Source of the DNA: JACDAN01 sp963847235
GTDB taxonomy: Bacteria; Actinomycetota; Thermoleophilia; Gaiellales; Gaiellaceae
Length of the DNA stretch: 64,000 nt
Direction of reading: 5' to 3'
Assembly: GCA_963847235.1 (NCBI GenBank)
Contig: CAWJYU010000004.1
Location: 427,677 to 491,676, forward strand
In this document: in pieces, positions 52,604-60,270 of the stretch
How the letters are laid out: each line of letters starts with the position of its first letter
Numbering within the stretch: position 1 is the first letter of the stretch
Notes under the pieces: generated by a model
Seen by the model: only the letters and a program-made list of their open reading frames with translations
What the model was told of the DNA's origin: nothing
The model's database searches: none
Position numbers and translations under genes: made by a program

Positions 52604-52720
52604 GAAAAGCGCCGGTCGCAAGGACGCAGACGCGGAGCGTCGTAGAGTGGCCGTCGGCTACGGGTGCGACTGAGGACGCGGCGAGCGGCCGCTTTGCAGC
52701 GCGCCGGGGAGCCTGAGCTG
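52604..52720. repeat. Structured intergenic element, copy 4 (divergent)
   Basis: Lies between pyrB and pyrC. It keeps AAGGACGCAG (GGACGCAG at 52622-52629), a hairpin CGTAG/CTACG (52641-52662), GACTGAGGACG (CTGAGGACG at 52670-52678), a short outer CGC/GCG pair and a downstream GCAGCGCGCC followed by GAGCCTGAG. The stem sequences differ from the other copies but still pair. Confidence 0.65.
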
Positions 52721-52739
52721 CGGTGGAGGGGGCCGCCAT

Positions 52740-53735
52740 TCAAGCCACCTCCGTCAGCTGCGCGGCCTTGACCCCGACCGGGCCGCTCGTCAGCAGGTCG
52801 TAGAGAACAGCCATGCGCGTGACGAGCCCGGCGCGAACCTGCGTCTCGATCAGCGCGTCGGCGGCGTCCGCGACCCGCGGGTCGATCTCGACGCCGCGGT
52901 TCATCGGCCCCGGGTGCATGACCTTCTGGCCCGCGCGGAGCCGCTCGGGCGTCACGCCCCACCGCTCGGTGTACTCGCGGAGGCTCGGGACGTAATTGGC
53001 GCCTTCGAGCATCCGCTCGCGCTGCATCCGGAGGACGTAGACGACGTCGGCGGCGCCGATCGACGCGATGTCGGTCGACGTCTCGCAACCCATCGACTCC
53101 ACCCCACGGGGGAGCAGCGTCGGCGGCCCGACGAGCGTGGTCCGGGCGCCCACGAGGTCGAGGGCCTGGATCAGCGAGCGCGCGACCCGTGAGTGCAGGA
53201 CGTCGCCGACGATCGCCACATGGAGGCCCTCGAGCCGGCCGAACTCCTCGCGCAGCGTGTAGAGGTCGAGCAGCGCCTGCGTCGGATGCTGGTGCTTCCC
53301 GTCGCCCGCGTTCACGACGTGCGCCGAAGTCACCTTTGCGACGAAGTGCGAGGCGCCGATCTGCGGGTGGCGCATGACGATCACGTCGGGGTCGTAGGCG
53401 CCGAGCGTCAGGGCGGTGTCCTTGAGGGACTCGCCCTTGTCCACCGCCGAGCCCGAGGACTTGATCGACATCGTGTCGGCCGAGAGCCGCTTCGCCGCGA
53501 GCTCGAAGCTCGACGAGGTGCGCGTCGACGACTCGAAGAAGACGTTCACGACGAGCCGCCCTCGGAGCGTCGGCAGCTTCTTCATCTCCCGCTCCAGCGA
53601 GCGCGAGAAGTTCCTGGCCGTCGCGAGCAGGCGCTCGATGTCGTCTCTGGACAGGTCTGCGACGGACAGGAGATGCCGGCGCTCCGTCGGGGCCGGCGGC
53701 TTCAGGTCGTCGCGCATGACGCGGATGTCACCCAT
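52740..53735 (-). CDS. pyrB: Aspartate carbamoyltransferase catalytic subunit
   Basis: Joins carbamoyl phosphate and aspartate. The carbamoyl-phosphate site FFESSTRTSSSFELAAKRL is near residue 55, with GDGKHQHPTQALLDLYTL, VAIVGDVLHSRVARSL and VMHPGPMNRGVEI. It starts with the ATG at 53735, overlapping the pyrR end by eight bases, and has 331 residues. No pyrI regulatory gene is present, as usual for this lineage. Confidence 0.97.
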   Translation of the reverse strand: MGDIRVMRDDLKPPAPTERRHLLSVADLSRDDIERLLATARNFSRSLEREMKKLPTLRGRLVVNVFFESSTRTSSSFELAAKRLSADTMSIKSSGSAVDKGESLKDTALTLGAYDPDVIVMRHPQIGASHFVAKVTSAHVVNAGDGKHQHPTQALLDLYTLREEFGRLEGLHVAIVGDVLHSRVARSLIQALDLVGARTTLVGPPTLLPRGVESMGCETSTDIASIGAADVVYVLRMQRERMLEGANYVPSLREYTERWGVTPERLRAGQKVMHPGPMNRGVEIDPRVADAADALIETQVRAGLVTRMAVLYDLLTSGPVGVKAAQLTEVA

Positions 53736-54316
53736 GGTCTTCCTCCGGGTTCGGCACGAGCAGGACTTGGTCGACCTCGTCGACCTCGACGAGCTGCACC
53801 TGGATGCGCTCGCCGCGGGAGGTCGGCAGGTTCTTGCCGACGTAGTCGGGACGGATCGGAAGCTCTCGGTGACCGCGGTCGGCGAGGCATGCGAGCTGGA
53901 CGCGAGCGGGCCGCCCGTAGTGGAAGAGCGCCTCGATCGCCGCGCGGATCGTTCGGCCCGTGTACAGGACATCGTCGACGAGCACGCACGTCATCCCCCC
54001 GAGCGGGAAGTCGAGCCGCGTCGACCGGACGACCGGCTGCGCCTGCCTCGGCGGCTCTCCGCCCACGAACCTGGACGTCGTCGCGGTAGAAGGTGATGTC
54101 CAGCGAGCCCGAGGCCAGCTCCTCGCCGCTGAACTCGTGGATCAGGCGGCGGAGGCGCTGGGCGAGCGGGACGCCGCGCGTGTGGATGCCGACGAGCGCG
54201 ACACGCTCGAGGTCCGGGTTCCCCTCGATGATCTCGTGCGCGATTCGCGTGAGCGTTCTGGCGATCGCGGCCTCGTCCAGCAGGACTCGTGCGCTCGTCT
54301 GGGCAGGCAGCGTCAA
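53728..54316 (-). CDS. pyrR: PyrR bifunctional regulator/uracil phosphoribosyltransferase (frame break)
   Basis: UMP-dependent RNA-binding regulator of pyrimidine genes. The N-terminal part has ARTLTRIAHEIIE, LVGIHTRGVPLAQRL and DITFYRDDVQV; after a one-base frame change near 54070 follow VVRSTRLDFPLGGMTCVLVDDVLYTGRTIRAAIEAL (PRPP-binding loop) and DRGHRELPIRPDYVGKNLPTSR. The start is a TTG at 54316 with AAGGAG five bases upstream. It is the first gene of the pyr operon, and its leader contains a PyrR-box-like sequence. Confidence 0.93.
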
Positions 54317-54330
54317 CCGCTCTCCTTTCC

Positions 54331-54344
54331 GGCCTCTCGGGACC
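54331..54344 (-). promoter_or_regulatory. PyrR-binding-loop-like motif in the pyr operon leader
   Basis: The leader RNA contains GGUCCCGAGAGGCC 14 bases upstream of the pyrR TTG, directly before the ribosome-binding site AAGGAG. It fits the known PyrR loop consensus ARUCCNGNGAGGYU except at the outer positions. Its location suggests control of translation rather than of termination, as proposed for mycobacteria; no terminator hairpin is visible. Confidence 0.6.
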
Positions 54345-54370
54345 GAGTTAAAGGACGTGGAGCGAGCCGG

Positions 54371-54376
54371 ACTCTA
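54371..54376 (-). promoter_or_regulatory. Possible -10 box of the pyr operon
   Basis: TAGAGT on the minus strand would start transcription about 45-50 bases before pyrR, leaving room for the PyrR-box leader. No good -35 box is seen. Confidence 0.35.
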
Positions 54377-54422
54377 CAACGACGGGCGGACGGCGCCTAG
54401 TCGACTGTGCTTTCGTGCAGCC

Positions 54423-54947
54423 GTGCGGTACGTCGCCTTCCTCCGGGCAGTGAACGTCGGCGGGCGCCGAGTCTCGATGGACCGCCTGCGCGCCGTCTTC
54501 GAGGAGCTCGGCTTCGACGGGGTCTCGACCTACATCGCGAGCGGCAACGTCGTGTTCGAGGCGAGCGGGCGGGCCGCGGACCTGGAGCGGGCGATCGAGG
54601 AGGAGCTCGAGGACGCGCTCGGCTTCGAGGTCACCACCTTCCTCCGGCGGGCCAGCGACGTCCGGCACGCCGCGAACGAGAAGCCCTTCGGCAAGGTGCC
54701 GGCCGGAAAGACTCACATGGTCGCGTTCCTTCGCCGCAAGCCGACGGCGGCGGAGCGCAAGGCGATCGAGGAGAAGTCCACCTCGTCCGACCGGCTCGCC
54801 GTGGACGGCCGCGAGGTGCATTGGCTGATCGACGGCCGGATGATGGACTCGCAGCTCAAGCCGAAGGACTGGGACGTGCTCGGCCAGCCGACGACGACGC
54901 GGAACACGACGATGCTGGCCAAGCTCGCGGCGAAGCTGGACGCCTAG
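54423..54947 (+). CDS. DUF1697 protein
   Basis: A 174-residue protein beginning with GTG (RYVAFLRAVNVGGRRVSMDRL), the DUF1697 hallmark, followed by GVSTYIASGNVVFEASG and a C-terminal VHWLIDGRMMDSQL. The family is widespread in actinobacteria and has no established function. It is divergent from pyrR, with a 106-bp gap, and its stop overlaps the stop of the convergent methyltransferase. Confidence 0.88.
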   Translation: MRYVAFLRAVNVGGRRVSMDRLRAVFEELGFDGVSTYIASGNVVFEASGRAADLERAIEEELEDALGFEVTTFLRRASDVRHAANEKPFGKVPAGKTHMVAFLRRKPTAAERKAIEEKSTSSDRLAVDGREVHWLIDGRMMDSQLKPKDWDVLGQPTTTRNTTMLAKLAAKLDA

Positions 54948-55681
54948 GCGGCACGCGCGGCGACGACCGCCAGCAGGTGTTGCTCGGCCTCCACCTCGGC
55001 CGGCAGCTCGCGCTCGGCCCGCGCCAGTCCCTCGGCGAACTCGGCCTCGTCGACCAGCTGGAGCGTCGAGATGAAGCGTCCGCGGATTCGCTCGAGCACC
55101 CAGTCGCGGCTCCGCACGGCCCGTTGGTGCAGCGGGATCACGCGCGGCTCGAAGCCGGCGGCCCTCAGCTCCTCCTCCAGCGCCTCCCGCGTCGGGAAAC
55201 GCGCTCGGTCGATCTCAGCGAGCGACGGGAAATACGCATTGAGGTAGTAGCTGTCGAACTGCGCGTGGTCGAAGGTGCCGATCGCGAGCCGGCCGTCGTC
55301 AGAGAGCACACGGCCGAGCTCTGGGAACGCCCTCGGCCGGTCGAGGACGTGGATCGCCAGGACGGCCACCGCCCGGTCGAACCAGCCCTCCTTGAACGGC
55401 AGCGCCTCCGCCCGGGCGACCTTCGCGTTCACACCACGCTCGCGGGCGAGCGCAACCATCTCGGGCGAGGCGTCGATGCCCCAAACGCGCGATCCGCGCT
55501 CCGCGAGGGCAGCGGCGAAGCGGCCGGTTCCGCAGCCGACGTCGAGTACGCGCTTCCCGAGCAGGTCACCCTCCCTCGAGAGCAGCTCGAAGAGGGTCCA
55601 CCAGCCCTCGTCCTGAGGCCGCAGCTCGTCATACCGAGCCGCGACCTCGCCGTAGTCGGGGTTAGGAGAGCTCAGTGGCAC
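54944..55681 (-). CDS. SAM-dependent methyltransferase (class I)
   Basis: The 245-residue protein has motif I VLDVGCGTGRFAAAL, the acidic residue of the second strand in WGIDASPEMVALAR, ARAEALPFKEGWFDRAV and the post-motif LGRVLSDDGRLAIG, so it binds S-adenosylmethionine. The N-terminal AARYDELRP is typical of small-molecule methyltransferases of the UbiE/type 11 class. The substrate cannot be predicted; neighbours give no clue. Confidence 0.85.
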   Translation of the reverse strand: MPLSSPNPDYGEVAARYDELRPQDEGWWTLFELLSREGDLLGKRVLDVGCGTGRFAAALAERGSRVWGIDASPEMVALARERGVNAKVARAEALPFKEGWFDRAVAVLAIHVLDRPRAFPELGRVLSDDGRLAIGTFDHAQFDSYYLNAYFPSLAEIDRARFPTREALEEELRAAGFEPRVIPLHQRAVRSRDWVLERIRGRFISTLQLVDEAEFAEGLARAERELPAEVEAEQHLLAVVAARAA

Positions 55682-55706
55682 GCCGGACCTGTGCCACCGA
55701 GCCCTC

Positions 55707-55940
55707 CTACCCCTCGTCGACGATGTCTTCGGGGTCGCTGAGGGACTCGATCGCGTGCATCGCCTCCTCGAGCGAGGTCTCGGGCACGAGCACCTTCTGG
55801 GGCGCGTCCTCCACCTCCCGCGGGTGGTGCTCGGTGGCGGGCTCGAGCTGCGTGTCGATTCCGGCGGAGCGAAGCATCGACTCGAGCTCCTCCGCCTCTG
55901 TGACGTCGCCGGCGACGGCGACCTGCACCATCCTGGTCAT
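55707..55940 (-). CDS. Small DUF2007-like protein
   Basis: A 77-residue protein starting TRMVQVAVAGDVTEAEELESMLRSAGIDTQL and ending with an acidic helix (SLEEAMHAIESL). The opening strand-helix-strand, in which a residue pair chooses between neighbouring elements, resembles DUF2007 signal-transducing proteins. Function is unknown. Its start overlaps the rnz stop by four bases, suggesting translational coupling. Confidence 0.65.
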   Translation of the reverse strand: MTRMVQVAVAGDVTEAEELESMLRSAGIDTQLEPATEHHPREVEDAPQKVLVPETSLEEAMHAIESLSDPEDIVDEG

Positions 55941-56944
55941 CGCGGGGCCTCCTCGACGGTCGGGACGACTTCCTTCGGAGCCGGCTGCTGGTGTCGGTGC
56001 GTGGCTCCTCCCTTCACGAGCTCTGGCGCGCCCCGCTCCTGGAACGGGACGACGATGATATCGAGGTCGCGCGGCACGACTGTGTCCGGAAAGACGGAAC
56101 GCGCCTCGCGCTCGATCTCGCCGCCGAAGTAGCGGTTCGAGAGGTGGGTCAGCGCGAGCATCCCGACCTCGGCGCGCTGCGCGACTTCCGCGGCCTCCAG
56201 CGCTGTCGAGTGCAGCGTCTCGTGCGCCCGGTCGCGCTCCTCCTCGGCGAACGTGGCCTCGTGGACGAGCAGGTCGGCACCGCGTGCGGCATCCACGACG
56301 GAGCGGGAGAACGCCGTGTCCGCCGCGATCACGACCTTCCGTCCCGGACGCGCCGGGCCGAGGACGGTGTCGGGCGTCAGCACCCGCCCATCGGGCAGCG
56401 TCACAGACTCGCCGCCCTGGAGCGCGCCCCGCTCAGGCCCCTCGGGGATCCCGAGCGCGTCGGCGGCGTCGGCGTCGAACCGGCCCGGCCGAGGACGTTC
56501 GACGAGCGCATACCCGATCGCGGACACGCCGTGCTCCACCGGGAAGGTCACGAGCTCGTACTCGCCCCGCTCGAGGCGCTCACCCGGCTCCAGCTCGACC
56601 AGGTCATAGTGGTACGTGAGCTTCCCGAAGATCCGCCGGAGCGACGAGAACAGGTCCTGGAGGCCGCGCGGCCCGTAGATCGTGATCGGCAGCTCCCGCC
56701 CGCGGAGCGCGAACGTCTTCAGCATCCCGGGCAGGCCGAGGTAGTGGTCGGCGTGGTAGTGCGTGAGGAAGATCTCCCGCAGCTCGATCAGCCCGACGTT
56801 CGAGCGAAGGAGCTGCCGCTGCGTCCCCTCGGCGCAGTCGAAGAGCAGGCGCTCCCCGCCCCGGCGGAGCAGCATCGCGGTCGGGGCCCGCTGGGCGGTC
56901 GGCATCGAGCCGGAGGTGCCGAGGAAGACGAGATCCAGGTCCAC
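55937..56944 (-). CDS. rnz: Ribonuclease Z
   Basis: tRNA 3'-end endonuclease. Metallo-beta-lactamase features: FLGTSGSMPTAQRAPTAMLLRRGG, FDCAEGTQRQLL, the zinc motif LTHYHADHYLGLPGML, VEHGVSAIGYAL, IAADTAF and HSTALEAAEVAQRA with a final LTHLSNRY. At 335 residues it is slightly long, with a proline/histidine tail. The GTG start lies six bases after TAGACT, so the message is probably leaderless. A copy of the structured element lies upstream. Confidence 0.95.
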   Translation of the reverse strand: MDLDLVFLGTSGSMPTAQRAPTAMLLRRGGERLLFDCAEGTQRQLLRSNVGLIELREIFLTHYHADHYLGLPGMLKTFALRGRELPITIYGPRGLQDLFSSLRRIFGKLTYHYDLVELEPGERLERGEYELVTFPVEHGVSAIGYALVERPRPGRFDADAADALGIPEGPERGALQGGESVTLPDGRVLTPDTVLGPARPGRKVVIAADTAFSRSVVDAARGADLLVHEATFAEEERDRAHETLHSTALEAAEVAQRAEVGMLALTHLSNRYFGGEIEREARSVFPDTVVPRDLDIIVVPFQERGAPELVKGGATHRHQQPAPKEVVPTVEEAPR

Positions 56945-56950
56945 GGCGCA

Positions 56951-56956
56951 AGTCTA
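56951..56956 (-). promoter_or_regulatory. Probable -10 box of rnz (leaderless)
   Basis: TAGACT on the minus strand ends six bases before the rnz GTG start, with no ribosome-binding site between them. Confidence 0.45.
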
Positions 56957-56977
56957 GGAGGGCTCGGTGTGATGCCA

Positions 56978-57100
56978 CTCGTCGCCCGGAGTGCGCTGCT
57001 GGTTCCGAGGCAAGGACGCAGGGAGCGTTCGTATCGAATTGAGATACGGGCGCGACTGAGGACGCCGCATCGGGGCCAGCAGTGCGGTCCGGCGGCACAG
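56978..57100. repeat. Structured intergenic element, copy 3
   Basis: Between the LysM gene and rnz. Plus-strand parts: CTCGTCGCCCGGAGTGCG (left block), AAGGACGCAG (GGACGCAG at 57014-57021), hairpin CGTATC-gaattga-GATACG (57030-57048), CTGAGGACG (57056-57064), outer GGC/GCC pair and a second hairpin GCCGC/GCGGC that ends in CACAG. The stem differs from copies 1 and 2 but is still fully paired. Confidence 0.75.
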
Positions 57101-57132
57101 TTGCATTGCGCCGAGCCCTCCTCGAAATGTCT

Positions 57133-57387
57133 CTACGGGAGCATGAGCACCTGCCCCGGGGTCAGTGCAACTCCCGCGAGGCCGTTCTCGCGCTGGATCA
57201 CCCAGACGCCCTGACGAGGATCGCCGTGGTAGTGCTCGGCGGCGATCGACCACAGCGTGTCGCCTGCCTGGACGCGGTACGGCTGCGGCGTGCCCGTCGC
57301 CTCGGACACGCGGGCCAGGACGCTCCAGGCGAGCACCATCACGAGGAGGGTGACGAATGCGATGTCGGACGAACATACGTTCGGCAT
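57133..57387 (-). CDS. LysM membrane protein, probable SOS-induced division inhibitor (YneA/ChiZ-like)
   Basis: A short protein with one membrane segment (IAFVTLLVMVLAWSVLARV) and a C-terminal LysM domain (YRVQAGDTLWSIAAEHYHGD, then GVWVIQRENGLAG). Membrane segment plus LysM is the layout of YneA, DivS and ChiZ, SOS-induced proteins that delay division. The promoter with two LexA-like boxes directly upstream supports this. The start is uncertain: the ATG at 57387 used here lies inside the -10 box, so transcripts from that promoter would have to use GTG 57342 or ATG 57339, which would shorten the membrane helix. No lexA gene is in the window. Confidence 0.7.
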   Translation of the reverse strand: MPNVCSSDIAFVTLLVMVLAWSVLARVSEATGTPQPYRVQAGDTLWSIAAEHYHGDPRQGVWVIQRENGLAGVALTPGQVLMLP

Positions 57388-57414
57388 GCTACAGAACGTA
57401 TGTTCGGACGTCAA
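57370..57414 (-). promoter_or_regulatory. SOS promoter with two LexA-like boxes
   Basis: On the minus strand TTGACG (57409-57414) and TAGCAT (57386-57391) are exactly 17 bases apart. One box, CGAACATACGTTCT (57393-57406), lies in the spacer, and a second, CGAACGTATGTTCG (57370-57383), lies just after the -10 box at the expected start of transcription. Both match the Gram-positive LexA consensus CGAACRNRYGTTYG closely. The promoter overlaps the last codons of the phosphodiesterase gene. Confidence 0.75.
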
Positions 57415-57871
57415 ATTGTCCTTCTCCGACCTCCAGGCTGATCATCCCGTGATGCGGCGCCGACCGCCGCTCGGTCGGGCTCCCCGGGTTGAGGATCCAG
57501 ACATCCCCCAGCTGCAGCGCCTCCGGGACATGCGTGTGGCCGTAGACGACTGCCTGGCAGCCCGGAAACTTCTCGACCAGCCGCTCCGCCCGCCGGAGAG
57601 CCGGGCCGGCGTTGTGAACCATTCCGATCCGCACGCCTTCATGCTCCACGACGAGCTTCGGCGGCACGATCTCCCGCAGCTCGGGCTCGTCCATGTTTCC
57701 CGCGACGCCGTCGACCGGCGCCAGCCGTGCGAGCTCCTCGTAGACGGCGACCGAGACGAAGTCTCCAGCGTGGAGAATCCTGTCCGCCGCGGAGAGGAGC
57801 TGGAGGCACTCGTCCGGAAGTCGCCGCGTCCCGCGCGGCATGTGCGTGTCAGAGATGACCGCGAGCCTCAG
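57389..57871 (-). CDS. YfcE/MJ0936-type metallophosphodiesterase (CTG start)
   Basis: Calcineurin-like phosphoesterase with RLAVISDTHMPRG (metal ligands Asp and His), ILHAGDFVS, GVAGNMDEPEL, VVYGHTHVPEAL and NPGSPTERR, a full set of family motifs except that the usual HG after the GNxD block is HN. The 160 residues are normal only if translation starts at a CTG at 57871, since the first metal ligands lie before the first ATG (57841) and no ATG, GTG or TTG is in frame upstream. A structured repeat ends just before this point. Phosphodiester substrate unknown. Confidence 0.85.
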   Translation of the reverse strand: MRLAVISDTHMPRGTRRLPDECLQLLSAADRILHAGDFVSVAVYEELARLAPVDGVAGNMDEPELREIVPPKLVVEHEGVRIGMVHNAGPALRRAERLVEKFPGCQAVVYGHTHVPEALQLGDVWILNPGSPTERRSAPHHGMISLEVGEGQFDVRTYVL

Positions 57872-57890
57872 AGCTCGCCCCAGTATGTGG

Positions 57891-58010
57891 CTCGTCGCCA
57901 GGGTGCGATGGGTGGATGCCAGGCCCGGACGCAGGCCGCGGTCATATCCAGAGATATGGCCGCGGCTGAGGACGACGCCTGGCGCCGCCCAGCGCGGCCT
58001 GGCGGCTCAG
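57891..58010. repeat. 120-bp structured intergenic element, copy 2
   Basis: Between the M29 aminopeptidase and the phosphodiesterase gene. Same blocks as copy 1: CTCGTCGCCAGGGTGCG, outer stem GCCAGGC/GCCTGGC (57918-57924 with 57977-57983), GGACGCAG (57927-57934), hairpin CATATC-caga-GATATG (57943-57958) extended by GCCGCGG/CCGCGGC, CTGAGGACG (57966-57974), and a second hairpin GCCGCC/GGCGGC that ends in TCAG. Confidence 0.8.
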
Positions 58011-58033
58011 CGCGCATGCTGGGGTGAGCTCTG

Positions 58034-59149
58034 TCAGTTGGCGCCGTTGACGAACGCGCCGTCGCGGTAGACGAGCTCGCCGTCGGCGTAGACCTCGCCG
58101 CCCTCGCGCAGGTCGCACACCATGTCCCAGTGGAGCCCGGACTCGTTCTCGCCCCCGGTCCCGGGAACCGACCGGCCGAGCGCCATATGAACGGTCCCGC
58201 CGATCTTCTCGTCGAGCAGGAGGTTGCCGGTGTACTCGCTGACCGCGTCGTTGAGGCCGAATGCGAACTCGCCGACCCGACGGGCGCCGTCGTCCATGCC
58301 GACCAGCTCGCGCAGGAACTCCTGGCCCCGCTTGGCCGTGGCCTCGACGACCTCGCCGCCCTCGAACCGGAGGCGAACGTCGTCCGCCTGGCGGCCTCGC
58401 ATCATCGCCGGGAAGGAGAACCGGATCGTGCCCTCGACGCTCGTCTCGTGCGGGCCGGTGAAGACCTCGCCGTCCGGGAAGTTCCGGAGCCCCTTCGACC
58501 GGATCCAGGTCCGGCCCTCGACGCCCAGCTTGAGATCCGTGTCCTCGCCGACGACGCGGAGCTCGCTCACGCGTTCCAGGAAGGATCCGACACGCTCGAG
58601 CTTCTCGCCGAACGCCTTCCACTCGTGCACGGGATCGTCCCGATCGAGGAACGCGGCGCGGGAGAGCACCTGCTCGTACTGCCGAAGCGACATGCCGGCG
58701 TCCTGCGCCGACGCCTCGCACGCCGCGCCGCAGATCACCCAACGGAATTCGCCGCTCGCGGAGCGCTCGAGGTAGCGCGTTTGCAGCGGCCGGCGGGCGG
58801 TCAGACGCCGGGAAAGCCGCTCGGGATTGACGTTGGAGAGCCTCTTGGTGTTCGTCACGGCGTCGAAGATGATCCAGACGTCACCGTGCTCGATGTTCCA
58901 CCTGTGGTCCGGCGCGACCCAGTCGAGCTGGTGGTCGCGGCCCTCCTTGTAGAGCGTCTCGTCGGCCTCCTCGAGCACGAGGTTGGCGGCTGCGTGCCCA
59001 CCCGCCCTGAGCGCGGCGGCGTAGGTCTCGCGCATGAGGGGAAGCGCCGAGACGTCATAGGACTCGACGCGTACGACGTCTCCGGGCCGCACCTCGGTCG
59101 AGTAGCCGACGAGCACCTCCGCGAGGCGCTTGTGCAGCGGGTCAGACAC
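58034..59149 (-). CDS. M29-family (thermophilic) aminopeptidase, copy A
   Basis: Metal-dependent aminopeptidase of family M29. Conserved parts: GVEGRTWIRSKGLRNFPDGEVFTGPHETSVEG (metal-binding Glu region), RGQEFLRELVGMDDGARRVGEFAFG, LLDEKIGGTVHMALG with metal-binding His, and SGLHWDMVCDLREGGEVYADGELV. At 371 residues the length is typical. It overlaps the second copy by eight bases, and the two share the same block order, so they are tandem paralogues. Peptide specificity unknown. Confidence 0.92.
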   Translation of the reverse strand: MSDPLHKRLAEVLVGYSTEVRPGDVVRVESYDVSALPLMRETYAAALRAGGHAAANLVLEEADETLYKEGRDHQLDWVAPDHRWNIEHGDVWIIFDAVTNTKRLSNVNPERLSRRLTARRPLQTRYLERSASGEFRWVICGAACEASAQDAGMSLRQYEQVLSRAAFLDRDDPVHEWKAFGEKLERVGSFLERVSELRVVGEDTDLKLGVEGRTWIRSKGLRNFPDGEVFTGPHETSVEGTIRFSFPAMMRGRQADDVRLRFEGGEVVEATAKRGQEFLRELVGMDDGARRVGEFAFGLNDAVSEYTGNLLLDEKIGGTVHMALGRSVPGTGGENESGLHWDMVCDLREGGEVYADGELVYRDGAFVNGAN

Positions 59150-60270
59150 GCTCGACCGCCGGTTCCGAGACGAACGACCCGGCCTTCCAGACGAGCTCGC
59201 CGTCGGCGTACACCTCGCCTTCTTCGCGGAGGTCGCAGATCAGGTCCCAGTGCAGGTCGGACTTGTTCTCGCTGCCCTGCCTCGTCGAATCCGCCGCCGA
59301 GGGCGACGTGCATCGTCCCGCCGATCTTCTCGTCGAAGAGGATGTCGCGCGTGAAGCGGTCGATCTCGTAGTTGAGGCCGAACGCGACCTCGCCGAGCAC
59401 CCGCGCCCCTGAGTCCGTGTCGAGCAGTGAGCGCAGGTACTCCTGCCCGGAGCTGGCCTCAGCCTGCACGACCGCTCCCTCCTGGAACCGGAGGTGCACG
59501 TTCTCGACCTCTTGGCCCTGGTAGATCGACGGGAAGGCGAAGAAGATCTCGCCGCTCGTCTCGGTCTCGACGGGACTCGTGAAGATCTCGCCGTCCGGCA
59601 TGTTGTGCTTGCCGTCCGAGGGGACCCATTGGCGCCCTTCCACACCGACACGGAGGTCGGTGCGCGGGCCGACGATCCGCAGCTCGCGGACACCTTCGAG
59701 CTGGCGCGCCTGCGCTCCGAGTGTTTCGGACAGGGCCTGCCAGTGTGCGATCGGGTCGTCGCCCTCGCGGGTGTGGCACGCGCCGTGAACGAAGTCCTCG
59801 TACTCGGACAAAGACATCTCCGCATCTTGCGCGTGCGCCTGCGTCGGGTAGAGGGTGCCGCACCAGGCGAGGTCGCCGGAGCTGATCCGCTCCCACCGCC
59901 TGTTCGCCAGCCGGTAGTACGTGGAGAGCTGCAGTCGGCGCCGCTCGGGGTCGGCCCGGGTCAGCGAGCGCGTGTTGATGGTGCCCCAGAGGGTCGTCCA
60001 GGCGTCCATCTGCCCGGTCGCGATCTCCTCGACCTGGGGGATGTACGCGAGCTGCTCGTCCGACGCCACGTCGAGCTTGATCTCATCGAGGCCCGACGGT
60101 GTGATCTTCGTATAGGGATGCGCGCCGCGCCGGATCGCTGCCGCGTAGAGCGCGACCGCCAGCGGGATCGAGACCTCCTCCCCGTCGATCCGGTAGACCT
60201 GGCCCTCTTGAAGGTCCAGCGAGTAGCCGGCGATCAGCTCGGCGAGCTTCTCGATCCGCGGGTCGTGCAC
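59142..60270 (-). CDS. M29-family aminopeptidase, copy B (frame break)
   Basis: Paralogue of copy A. From a GTG at 60270 it reads HDPRIEKLAELIAGYSLDLQEGQ, then GVEGRQWVPSDGKHNMPDGEIFTSPVETETSG, GARVLGEVAFGLNYEIDRFTRD and FDEKIGGTMHVALGGGFDEAG; after a one-base change near 59280 it continues GSENKSDLHWDLICDLREEGEVYADGELVWKAG. The single extra base lies in a run of G. The 157 bp upstream of the gene hold no supported feature. Confidence 0.88.
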
